A stretch of 9,645 nucleotides of DNA. Source: an uncultured Elusimicrobia bacterium. Its GTDB lineage: Bacteria; Elusimicrobiota; Elusimicrobia; UBA1565; UBA9628. The position numbers and the translations under genes are program-made. Shown here in pieces: positions 1 through 8,200 of the stretch. The stretch spans positions 1-9,645 of the forward strand of contig CAIQSZ010000393.1 in the NCBI GenBank assembly GCA_903874575.1, given 5' to 3'. The notes beneath the pieces are model-generated. The model ran no database searches. It had not been told where the DNA came from and saw only the letters and a list, made by a program, of their open reading frames with translations. Position 1 is the stretch's first letter. The number at the start of each line of letters is the position of its first letter.

Positions 1-2
1 CG

Positions 3-956
3 ATGCTCGGCGACAGCGCCGTGGCCGTCCACCCCGCCGACGAGCGCTACGCCGCCCTGCACGGCCTCACCCTGTGGGACGCGTTCCTCGCCCACGGCCG
101 GATCGAAGGTCTGACCCCCAAAGCGCGCTCCGCCATCGAGGAGATGACGAAGACTTTCATGCGTCTGACCGAGACCGCGGCGACCATGCCCGCCGGCGGC
201 GCGATGGCGCTCATTCTGGAAGTCTCCGGCTACTGGGCATGGATCGAGTCCGAGGTGGACACCGACCCGGAGGCCGCGGGACGTTTGGCCAACCTCCAAG
301 AGCTGCTCAACGCCGTCAAGGAGTACGACGAGCGCGTGAAAATGGAGGGGCGTCCCAGCGAACTCGGCCGCTACCTGGAAGACATCACCTTGCAGACCGA
401 TCTGGACAACTACGACGCGGACGCCCCCGCGGCGACTCTGATGACCATTCATCTCGCGAAGGGCCTGGAGTATCCCGTCGTGTTCCTGACCGGCCTGGAG
501 GAAGGCCTGTTTCCCATCGGCGGCGGCAACGCGACTCCCGACGACCTGGAGGAAGAGCGCCGCCTCTGCTACGTCGGCATCACCCGCGCCCGCGAGCGCC
601 TGTACATGACCTACGCCGCCACGCGCCGCCTGTTCGGCCAGGTTTACGCCAATCTCCCTTCCCGCTTCATCATCGAGGCCAAGCTGTTCGGCTCCGCCCA
701 GCGCGACTCGCGCCCGTCCCCCGCGCGACTCGCGCCGGCCGGGCCCCGGCAGGCTGCGGTCCCCGCTTCCGTTCCGGCGGTCCGCGCGTCGGTCAAGGGC
801 TTCAAGACGGGCCAACTCGTCAGGCACCCCACCTTCGGCCGCGGCGTCGTGGCCGACGTGTCCGGCGCCGGCGAGACGATGAAGGTGACGGTCCGTTTCG
901 ACGACGGACGCGTGGCCAAGCTGCTGACGCGCTACGCGCCCCTGGAGCCCGCATGA
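3..956 (+). CDS. UvrD/PcrA-type DNA helicase, C-terminal fragment (5' truncated, with foreign-looking first residues)
   Basis: This is the C-terminal part of a superfamily 1 ATP-dependent 3'-5' DNA helicase of the UvrD/PcrA/Rep type, which acts in repair and in clearing replication obstacles. Visible pieces, counted from the ATG at 3: 2B/2A-domain sequence from about residue 16 (YAALHGLTLWDAF, matching the GISLYEAL/LTLWQA region of PcrA and UvrD); helicase motif V at 144-171 (MTIHLAKGLEYPVVF, then EEGLFP); motif VI at 183-200 (EEERRLCYVGITRARERL); a Pro/Arg-rich linker at about 230-262; and a C-terminal Tudor-like domain at 265-317 (FKTGQLVRHPTFGRGVV), as in UvrD and PcrA. Walker A and the other N-terminal motifs are missing, since family members are about 700 residues long. 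The ATG at 3 is an internal codon, not a real start. Residues 1-15 (MLGDSAVAVHPADER) do not fit a helicase and resemble valyl-tRNA synthetase (see findings). The stop overlaps the gatC start by ATGA. Confidence 0.9.
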   Translation: MLGDSAVAVHPADERYAALHGLTLWDAFLAHGRIEGLTPKARSAIEEMTKTFMRLTETAATMPAGGAMALILEVSGYWAWIESEVDTDPEAAGRLANLQELLNAVKEYDERVKMEGRPSELGRYLEDITLQTDLDNYDADAPAATLMTIHLAKGLEYPVVFLTGLEEGLFPIGGGNATPDDLEEERRLCYVGITRARERLYMTYAATRRLFGQVYANLPSRFIIEAKLFGSAQRDSRPSPARLAPAGPRQAAVPASVPAVRASVKGFKTGQLVRHPTFGRGVVADVSGAGETMKVTVRFDDGRVAKLLTRYAPLEPA

Positions 957-1240
957 GCATTTCCGACGACGAAGTCCGCAAGATCGCCAAGCTGGCGCGC
1001 CTGCGCTTGAGCGACGACGAGGTCGCGCGCTACGGCGGCCAGTTGACGAAGATTCTGGACGCCATGGCCGAACTGGGCGCGCTGGAGACCGGGAACGTGC
1101 CGCCCACCGCCTCGGTGCTGGGCGTGTCCGACGTCATGCGCCGCGACGAGCCGCGCGCCTTCGAGGGCCGCGAGCGCCTCCTCGACAACGCTCCCGACCG
1201 CGACGGCCCCTACTTCAAGGTCCGCAAAATCATCGCATGA
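953..1240 (+). CDS. gatC: Aspartyl/glutamyl-tRNA amidotransferase subunit C
   Basis: GatC is the small subunit of the heterotrimeric GatCAB amidotransferase, which converts Glu-tRNA(Gln) and/or Asp-tRNA(Asn) to Gln- or Asn-tRNA in the cytoplasm. It wraps around GatA and stabilises the GatA-GatB contact. The 95-residue product has the usual family length and pattern: an N-terminal helical part VRKIAKLARLRLSDDEV (8-24), the central LE..NVPPTASV segment (44-55), MRRDEP (62-67), and a C-terminal LLDNAPDRDGPYFKV (76-90). The family's usual C-terminal V-P-K/R is here V-R-K, a small deviation. The start at 953 is supported by GGAG at 944-947, five bases upstream, and by the ATGA overlap with the helicase stop. 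The stop overlaps the following TPR gene in the same way. It is normally adjacent to gatA, but here one gene intervenes. Confidence 0.96.
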   Translation: MSISDDEVRKIAKLARLRLSDDEVARYGGQLTKILDAMAELGALETGNVPPTASVLGVSDVMRRDEPRAFEGRERLLDNAPDRDGPYFKVRKIIA

Positions 1241-2325
1241 GACCCGCCTTCGCCGCCGTCCTCGCCGGAGCTCTCGCCGTCCCGGCCGTCGCCGCCTCTC
1301 GCCCCGCAAAGAAGGCCTCGGCGCCGGACGCGAAGGCCCGGAAGGAACTCGCATCGGCCATCCGCCTCTACCATCGCCTTGATTTGTTGGGCGCGCTGGA
1401 CCGCTTCGACGCCGCGCTCGAGGCCTATCCGGCCTGGAAAACCGCCGCAGGGCACCGCAGCGCGTGCCGTTCCACTTTGGGCGAGCGCGCCGGCGCGCTC
1501 GCGGACGCGGAGTCGGCGGCGAAACTCAGCCCCGACGACGCGGTCTCCTACGGCGCGCGCGGCAAGGCGCGCCTCACGTTGAAGGATTACGCGGGCGCGC
1601 TCGCCGACTTCCGGTCCGCGTCCGTAGCGGACGCCGGCTCCGCCGACGCCGCTCTAGGCGAGGGTTCCGCGCTCTCCGCGCAGGGGAAGCTCAAGGAAGC
1701 GCTGGGACCCCTGGACCGAGCCGTCGGTCTCGATCCTCGATCCGCGGCCGGACTCTTGATGCGCGGCTCGGTCAAGGACCGCCTGCGCGATTTTCGGGGC
1801 GCGGCCGAGGATTACGCCGCCGTGCTCTCCGTCAATCCCAAGTTTGCCTGGGCCCGGCTTTACCGCGGCAAGTCCCTGCGCGAGCTGAAGGACTATCGCG
1901 GCTCCGAGGCCGAGTTGTCCGGCTTCCTGGACGTCAACCCGGACCATGAGGACGCCGCCTACCTGCGCGGCAACGTGCGCTACCTGCTCGGAGATTATCG
2001 AGGCGCCGTCGCCGACCTCACGAAGGTGATTTCCGTCGATCCGCGCAAGGGCTTGGCGTACGTCAACCGCGGCCAGGCCCGCGCCGCGCTGGGCGAAAAC
2101 CCGGGCGCGCTGGCCGATCTGCGCAAGGCGCTGGAGCTGGATCCGTCTCGCCGCGATAAGATCCAGGCCGCCATCGACGCGCTGGGCGCGCCCGCTCCGG
2201 CCGCGGAGCCCGCCCCCGCGGAGTCCGAACCCGAGTTCCAGGAGAAGCCGTTGCCGCGCAAGAAGGGCCAGGCCGCGCCGCCGGAGCGCAACGCCGGGGC
2301 CGAGGAGTCCCAGTTCATCCAATGA
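1237..2325 (+). CDS. Exported TPR-repeat protein located between gatC and gatA
   Basis: This is a predicted exported repeat protein of 362 residues. Residues 1-20 ([20 protein letters not shown]) form a signal peptide with a likely cleavage near AVA/A, and no lipobox cysteine is seen. Seven consecutive 34-residue TPR units run in exact register at 68-101, 102-135, 136-169, 170-203, 204-237, 238-271 and 272-305. Several carry a RG or RGK/N at unit position 7-8, then a D/Y-x-GA turn and a closing D/NP; a weaker unit precedes them at about 33-67. The tail (311-362) is rich in Pro, Ala, Glu and Lys, probably disordered, and ends ESQFIQ. TPR superhelices bind peptides or partner proteins, but the partner here is unknown. 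The gene is coupled by ATGA overlaps to gatC upstream and gatA downstream, so it is co-translated with a cytoplasmic enzyme although its product should leave the cytoplasm. No strong Shine-Dalgarno precedes 1237, so coupling may drive initiation. Confidence 0.88.
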   Translation: MRPAFAAVLAGALAVPAVAASRPAKKASAPDAKARKELASAIRLYHRLDLLGALDRFDAALEAYPAWKTAAGHRSACRSTLGERAGALADAESAAKLSPDDAVSYGARGKARLTLKDYAGALADFRSASVADAGSADAALGEGSALSAQGKLKEALGPLDRAVGLDPRSAAGLLMRGSVKDRLRDFRGAAEDYAAVLSVNPKFAWARLYRGKSLRELKDYRGSEAELSGFLDVNPDHEDAAYLRGNVRYLLGDYRGAVADLTKVISVDPRKGLAYVNRGQARAALGENPGALADLRKALELDPSRRDKIQAAIDALGAPAPAAEPAPAESEPEFQEKPLPRKKGQAAPPERNAGAEESQFIQ

Positions 2326-3776
2326 GCCAAGACCTGACCACGCTGTCCGCCGCGCGCGTCGCCGACGCGGTGAAGAAGGGCGAAATATCCGCCGAGGCCG
2401 CCGCGAAGGCGGCCTTCGACCGCATCGAGCGCCTCGAACCGACGGTGAGGGCGTTCCTGGCGGTCACCAAAGACGCGGCGCTCGCCCAGGCGCGCGCCGT
2501 CGACGAGAAGCGCAAGGCCGGCAAGCCCTTGGGCGCGCTGGCCGGCGTGCCGGTCGCGCTCAAGGACAACCTTCAGCTGGCCGGCGTGGAGACGACCTGC
2601 GCGTCGAAGATCCTGAAGGGCCACATCGCCGCCTACGATTCCACCGCGGTCGCGCGGCTCAAGGCCGCCGACGCCGTCTTCGTCGGCAAGACCAACCTCG
2701 ACGAGTTCGCGATGGGCTCCTCGACCGAGAACTCCGCGTTTCAAAAGACCACGAACCCGTGGGATTCGTCCCGCGTGCCCGGGGGCTCGTCGGGCGGTTC
2801 GGCCGCGGCGGTCGCCGCGCGCTTTTGCGCGGTCGCGCTCGGCAGCGATACGGGCGGCTCCATCCGGCAGCCCGCCGCGTTCTGCGGCGTCGTCGGGTTG
2901 AAGCCGACTTACGGCACGGTCTCGCGCTACGGCCTGGTCGCGTTCGCGTCGTCGCTGGATCAAATCGGCCCTTTCACGCGCACCGTCGAGGACGCCGCGC
3001 TGACCTTGTCGGTCATCGGCGGGCACGACCCGCTCGACACGACGTCGGCCGCGCGCCCGGCGCCGGACGTCGCCGCGCCTCCGAAAGACCTGAAGGGACT
3101 GCGCATCGGCCTGCCGTTGGAATATTTCATCGCGGGCCTGGATCCCGAGGTCGAGAGGGCCGTGCGCGCCGCCGTCGAGATGCTGGAGTCCCTGGGCGCG
3201 ACGGTCAAGGACATTTCCCTGCCGCACACGAAGTACGCCATCGCGAGCTACTACATCGTGGCGCCCTGCGAGGCGTCGTCGAACCTGGCTCGTTTCGACG
3301 GCATTCGCTACGGCTTCGTCGACCGCTCGGCGTCGAGCTTGGAGGAAGTGTACGAGTTCACGCGCGGCTCGGGCTTCGGCGCCGAGGTCAAGCGCCGCAT
3401 CATGCTGGGAACCTACGCTCTCTCGTCGGGCTATTACGACGCGTACTACGCGAAGGCCCAGCGCGTGCGCACTTTGATGGCGCGGGATTTTCAGAAAGCG
3501 TTCGCCGAGGTGGACCTGATCGCCTGTCCGACGACGCCGACGCCTCCGTTCCGCTTCGGCGAGAAAACCGACGATCCGGTCGCGATGTACCTGTCCGACG
3601 TGTTCACCATCCCGTCGAACATGGCCGGCAACGTCAGCCTGTCGATCCCGTGCGGACTGTCGGCCAAGGGCCTGCCGCTCGGCGTCCAGTTGGTGGCCGA
3701 CCAGTTCGGCGACGCGCGCCTGCTCGCGGCCGCGCGCGTCTTCGAAGCCGCGCGCCCGTTTCCGGCGCTGCAGTGA
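2322..3776 (+). CDS. gatA: Aspartyl/glutamyl-tRNA amidotransferase subunit A (amidase)
   Basis: GatA is the glutaminase subunit of GatCAB. It releases ammonia from glutamine and passes it through a channel to GatB. The 484-residue product has the normal length and an intact amidase-signature domain. The Ser-cisSer-Lys triad can be placed as Lys81 (VALKDNLQ), Ser156 (PGGSSGGS) and Ser180 ([16 protein letters not shown]), a constant two-residue offset from the Lys79/Ser154/Ser178 numbering I recall for the Staphylococcus aureus enzyme. Further family segments are [19 protein letters not shown] (122-140), [20 protein letters not shown] (from 192) and a C-terminal [19 protein letters not shown]. 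The start at 2322 forms an ATGA overlap with the TPR stop. A GAGGAG at 2302-2307 lies 14 bases upstream, rather far, so coupling probably helps. gatB follows after 16 bases. A general amidase is unlikely given the flanking gatC and gatB. Confidence 0.97.
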   Translation: MSQDLTTLSAARVADAVKKGEISAEAAAKAAFDRIERLEPTVRAFLAVTKDAALAQARAVDEKRKAGKPLGALAGVPVALKDNLQLAGVETTCASKILKGHIAAYDSTAVARLKAADAVFVGKTNLDEFAMGSSTENSAFQKTTNPWDSSRVPGGSSGGSAAAVAARFCAVALGSDTGGSIRQPAAFCGVVGLKPTYGTVSRYGLVAFASSLDQIGPFTRTVEDAALTLSVIGGHDPLDTTSAARPAPDVAAPPKDLKGLRIGLPLEYFIAGLDPEVERAVRAAVEMLESLGATVKDISLPHTKYAIASYYIVAPCEASSNLARFDGIRYGFVDRSASSLEEVYEFTRGSGFGAEVKRRIMLGTYALSSGYYDAYYAKAQRVRTLMARDFQKAFAEVDLIACPTTPTPPFRFGEKTDDPVAMYLSDVFTIPSNMAGNVSLSIPCGLSAKGLPLGVQLVADQFGDARLLAAARVFEAARPFPALQ

Positions 3777-3792
3777 CGACGGCGAATAATTT

Positions 3793-5244
3793 ATGAAACA
3801 GTATGAACTCATCGTCGGACTCGAAGTGCACTGCCAGCTGGCGACCAGGTCGAAGCTGTTCTGCGCCTGCGCGACCGACGGCTTCGGCGAGGCGCCGAAC
3901 AGCCGCATCTGTCCCGTGTGCACCGCCCAGCCCGGAGTGCTGCCCGTGCTCAACGCGCAGGCCGTCGAACTGGCTTATCGGGCGGCGCTGGCGCTGGAAT
4001 GCCGCCTCAACGCCCGCTCCATCTTCGCGCGCAAGAATTATTTTTATCCCGATTTGCCGAAGGCCTATCAGATATCGCAGTACGACCAGCCGTTTTCCGA
4101 GCACGGCAAGCTCCTGATCCGTCCCAAAGGCGCGGCGCCCAAGACGGTGCGCCTCACGCGCATTCATATGGAGGAGGACGCCGGCAAACTCCTGCACGAG
4201 ATGGGCGCGCTCAAGATCGACGGGTCTTTGGTCGACCTCAACCGCGCGGGCATCCCGCTCATCGAGATCGTCTCCGAGCCCGATATCCGGACCTCGGAGG
4301 AAGCTTACGCCTATCTGACCTCGCTCAAGGAAGTCATCCAGTTCGTCGGCGCCTCGCGTTGCGACATGGAGAAGGGCGAGATGCGTTGCGACGCGAACGT
4401 TTCCGTGCGGCCCCTCGGACAGGAAAAGCTCGGCACGCGCGCCGAGATCAAGAACCTCAACTCCTTCAAGAACGTAAAGGACGCCATCGACCATGAGTTC
4501 CGTCGCCAGGTCGAGCTCGTGGAATCGGGCGGCCGCGTCGTGCAGGAGACGCGCCTATGGAACGCGGAGAAGCAGGCGACCGTGTCCATGCGCTCGAAGG
4601 AGGACGCGCACGACTATCGTTACTTCCCGGATCCCGACCTCGTGCCGCTGACGGCCGCTCCCGAGCGCGTGGCCGCGCTGAAGGCCTCCATGCCGGAACT
4701 CCCGTCGGCCATGCGCGCGCGCTTCACCTCGGAGCTGGGCCTGAGCGAATACGACGCCGAAGTCCTCACCGGCGACCGCGCCCTCGCCGCGTTTTTCGAG
4801 CGCGCGGTCCTCGAGGCTCCGAAAGCCGCCAAGACCGTCGCCAACCTTCTCGCGACCGAACTGCTCGCGCGCCTCAACGCCGAGGGCAAGGGCGCCGACG
4901 CGGCGCCCTTCCCGCCCGCCCACCTCGGGCGCCTTGCCGGCCTGGTCGCCGACGGCACGCTTTCCAGCAAGGGCGCCAAGGACGTGTTCGCGAGGATGTG
5001 GGAAACGGGCAAGGACCCCCGGACGCTCGTCTCGGATTTGGGGCTGTCCCAGGTCTCCGACGATAAGCAGGTCCTGGAGTGGGTAACACAGGCCCTGGCG
5101 GCCAACGCGAAGGCGGCCGCCGACCTGCGCGGCGGCAAGGACGCCGCGATCGGCGCCATCGTCGGCGCCGTCATGAAGCTTTCCAAGGGCAAGGCGAACC
5201 CCGCCCTCGTCAACAAGCTCATCAAGGAGGCCGTCAAAGCATGA
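3793..5244 (+). CDS. gatB: Aspartyl/glutamyl-tRNA amidotransferase subunit B
   Basis: GatB is the kinase and tRNA-binding subunit of GatCAB. It phosphorylates the misacylated Glu or Asp on the tRNA and completes amidation with ammonia from GatA. The 483-residue product matches the family end to end: IVGLEVHCQL (7-16), RKNYFYPDLPKAYQISQYDQP (80-100), LTRIHMEEDAGKLLHE (121-136), the signature VDLNRAGIPLIEIVSEPDIR (147-166), RCDANVSVRP (198-207), EIKNLNSF (218-225) and DYRYFPDPDL (274-283). A helical tail domain follows, ending GKANPALVNKLIKEAV, which in the family contacts the tRNA elbow. Cys24, Cys26, Cys40 and Cys43 (CAC and CPVC) form a probable zinc site found in some GatB/GatE proteins and lost in others. 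The start is the only reasonable ATG. The preceding bases contain AATAATTT (3785-3792) and no good Shine-Dalgarno. The stop overlaps the next gene by ATGA. Confidence 0.97.
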   Translation: MKQYELIVGLEVHCQLATRSKLFCACATDGFGEAPNSRICPVCTAQPGVLPVLNAQAVELAYRAALALECRLNARSIFARKNYFYPDLPKAYQISQYDQPFSEHGKLLIRPKGAAPKTVRLTRIHMEEDAGKLLHEMGALKIDGSLVDLNRAGIPLIEIVSEPDIRTSEEAYAYLTSLKEVIQFVGASRCDMEKGEMRCDANVSVRPLGQEKLGTRAEIKNLNSFKNVKDAIDHEFRRQVELVESGGRVVQETRLWNAEKQATVSMRSKEDAHDYRYFPDPDLVPLTAAPERVAALKASMPELPSAMRARFTSELGLSEYDAEVLTGDRALAAFFERAVLEAPKAAKTVANLLATELLARLNAEGKGADAAPFPPAHLGRLAGLVADGTLSSKGAKDVFARMWETGKDPRTLVSDLGLSQVSDDKQVLEWVTQALAANAKAAADLRGGKDAAIGAIVGAVMKLSKGKANPALVNKLIKEAVKA

Positions 5245-8200
5245 AACTTCCCGCTCTCGCCGTCGTCCTGCTCGCGCTGGCGCCGTCCGCGGGCGCGTAC
5301 GATCTCATCAAGTTCCTGGAGCCGGTGAAAGGCCCCGAACTCTCTCGGCCCGTCGCGGCCGCGTCGGCCGGCGACCGCCTGTACGTGCTGGACTCCAAGA
5401 AAAGCGCGCTCCTCATCTACGATGAGGCGGGCCGCTTTCTCAAGAGCGTCGGCTCCGAGGGAGCCCGGCCCGGCGCGTTTCGCGGCCCGCGCGGCGTGGC
5501 CGTCGGCCCGTCGGGCAAGGTCTTCGTCGCCGACACCGGCAACCACCGCGTCCAAATCTTCGACCGCGACGGGGCCTTCGTCTACGCCTTCGGCGCGAAA
5601 GGCTCCGAGCCGGGCCGCCTGAACTCGCCGCAGTCGATCGCGCTGGGCGCCGACGGCCGGATCTACGTCTGCGACACCGGAAACGACCGCGTGCAGGTCT
5701 TCACCGAGGAAGGCATCCTCCTTTATCGCATCGGCGCGTCCGGGAAGCTTCCCGGCCAGTTGCGCGCCCCGACGCGCGTGGCGGTGGACCCGTCCGACCA
5801 AGTTTACGTCCTCGACCGCGGCAACGGCCGCGTCCAGAAGTTCGACCCATCGGCTCGCTTCCTGCGCGAGTTCGAAATCGACGGAAACGACTTTTCCGTG
5901 GACGCGTACGGTTTCCTCTACGTCCTCGACGGCCGCAACGGGAAGGTCATCGAGGTTTCCCCGGACGGCCGTTCCATCGGCAAGTTCGGCTCCTACGGCG
6001 GCGGCGTGGGCCAGATGAAGAAAGCGCAGGGTATCGCGATCTCGCCCGAGGGCTTGCTCCTGGTGCTCGACACCGGGAACTCGCGCGTGCAACGCGTCGA
6101 AATTTCCAATAAACTCAAGACCTCGTCGCTGCCGGTCAACGCCGCCGCGAAGCTCTCCGTGGCCGGCCCGTCGCGCGACTGGCCGGCGACCGCGACCGCG
6201 CTGGCCGCGTACGGCGACGCGATGTATGCCTGCGTGCCGGAGGGCGGGCCGTTCGCCGTGCTCGGCGACGACGGCGCGGTGAAGTCCCGTTTCGGAGCGG
6301 CGAAAGGCAAGGGCGCCGACGTCACGCGCGCCTGCGGCGGCTTGGCGGTCAGCGAGAAGCTGGGGATGTTCGCCTCCGACTCTCAGGGCAACCGCCTCCA
6401 GCGCTTTTCCCTGGACGGCCGGTGGAAGGCCAACATCGGCGAGTCGAGCGGGTTCTTCGACAGCAAGAAGAAAGAAGGCCGCATGATCCGGCCGAACGGC
6501 GTCGCCGTCAACGACGACGGGACCGTCTACGTCGCCGACACCGGCAACCGGCGCATCGACGCGTTCAGCCCGGAGGGCATGTTCGTGTTCAGCATCGGCC
6601 CCAAGGTGGGCGCGTACGAACTCCAGGAGCCCGTCGCGCTGGCCTGGGACAAGTCGGGCTTTCTCTATTTCGTCGACAAGACCTTGAAGAAAGTGTTCAA
6701 GTGCGAGCCCTCGGGCGCGTTCCTCGCCGCGTGGGGCGAGGAGGGCGACGGGCCGGGGCAGTTCCAGGCGCCGTCCTCCATCGCCTTCGACGGGCGCGGC
6801 TATCTCTATACGCTGGACTCCGAGCTCAAGCGCGTCAGCGTCCACGCCCGCGACGGCAAGTGGTTGACCGATCTCTTCGCGGGCGGGCGCGCCGAGCGCG
6901 AATTGGCCGCGCCGACCGCCGTCGCGGTGCAGGGCGACCGCCTCGTCGTCGCCGACGGGGGCAAGGGCAAAATCCTGTCGTTCGACCTTCACGCCCTGCC
7001 GGCCGCCCCGGTCTCGCTGTCGACCGCGACAAAGGAAGGCGTCGTTTCCCTGGCGTGGCCGGCGGTCGCCGACCCCTGGCGGGCCGGCTATCAGGTGTTC
7101 CGCTCCAGCCGGGCGTCGGGACCGTTCGTGGCGGTCGGAACTCCGAAAGATGAGAAGTTCCAAGACTCCGAGGTGACCGCGGCCGAGAAGTACTGGTACC
7201 GCGTCGCGGCCGTTTCCCGGACCAAGGACGTCGGCCCGTGGAGCCCGTCGTTCGAGACTTTCGTCGCGGCGCCGTCGAATCGGGCGCCCATCGAGATCTC
7301 CTCGGCGACGCTGGGAAACATCTTCGCGGCGAACTACAAATGGTACCTCAAGCATCCGATCGGCAAGGTCATGGTGACCAACAACGTGAACGTGCCGTTC
7401 CTGAAGGTGAAGGTGACGTTTAAGCTCAAGCATTTCATGGATTTCGGCTTCGATACGGAGATCCCAAGGCTGGAGCCGAAGCAAACCGTTGAAATCCCGC
7501 TGATCGCGACCCTGAACAATAAAGTCCTCGAGGTCGCCGAAGACACCCCGGTCCAGGCCGAGTTTTCGCTCAACTACTACGAGAGCGGCGAGGCGAAGAC
7601 GTCGTCCCTGACCAAGCCCTTGCGCCTCTACTCGCGCAATGCGATCACGTGGGACGACGCGCGCAAGATCGCGAATTTCGTGACCGCCAAGGACGGGCCG
7701 GTGAAGGACTTCAAGGCCGCGGTGACCGCCGAATTCAAGAATCGGAAGGCGCAGGCGCTGAATCCGAACGTGGTCAAGGCCATGAAGATATGGAACGTGC
7801 TGGCCGAGTACGGGGTCAGGTTCGCGGCCAACCCCGCAAATCCGTTCGAAACGGCCCACGACGATCCGAATTTCCCGGTCGACTACACGCAATACCCGCG
7901 CGAGACCCTGAAGCGCAAGACCGGCCAATGCTCCGACCTGACTTCGCTGTACGCGGCCTTGCTGGAGGACAGCGAAGTTCGCGTCGCCCTGCTCGACTAT
8001 CCCGGCCACATCACGCTGATGTTGGACACGGAGGCCGAGGACGCGGCCGAAGCCGGCATGTCCCCGGACCTGCTCGTCGAATACGACGGCACGATGTGGG
8101 CGCCCGTGGAGGTCACCTACGTCGGCAAGGCCTTCGACGAGGCCGTCGCGAAGGCCGCCTACGCCTACAAGACCGAGGCGGAGAAGGGGCGCGTGAAGAT

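Noticed and set aside
74..952. Extension of gatC upstream in its own frame to 74
   Set aside because: The extension overlaps the helicase in another frame and is Arg/Pro-rich without domains. GatC proteins are about 95 residues, and the start at 953 has a good Shine-Dalgarno.
1995..3953. A minus-strand open frame of about 652 codons opposite the TPR gene and gatA
   Set aside because: It is antisense to an intact gatA with all catalytic residues, is Arg-rich with no domain, and is best explained by the scarcity of stop codons in GC-rich DNA.
5079..5240. Upstream in-frame start for the NHL protein at 5079
   Set aside because: It would add 54 Arg/Gly-rich residues that overlap gatB and bury the signal peptide. 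The start at 5241 has AAGGAGG upstream and a clean signal sequence.
4620..8009. A minus-strand open frame of about 1129 codons opposite gatB and the NHL gene
   Set aside because: It lies antisense to two well-supported genes, has an Arg/Gly/Ala/Val-rich composition typical of GC-rich shadow frames, and shows no recognisable domain.
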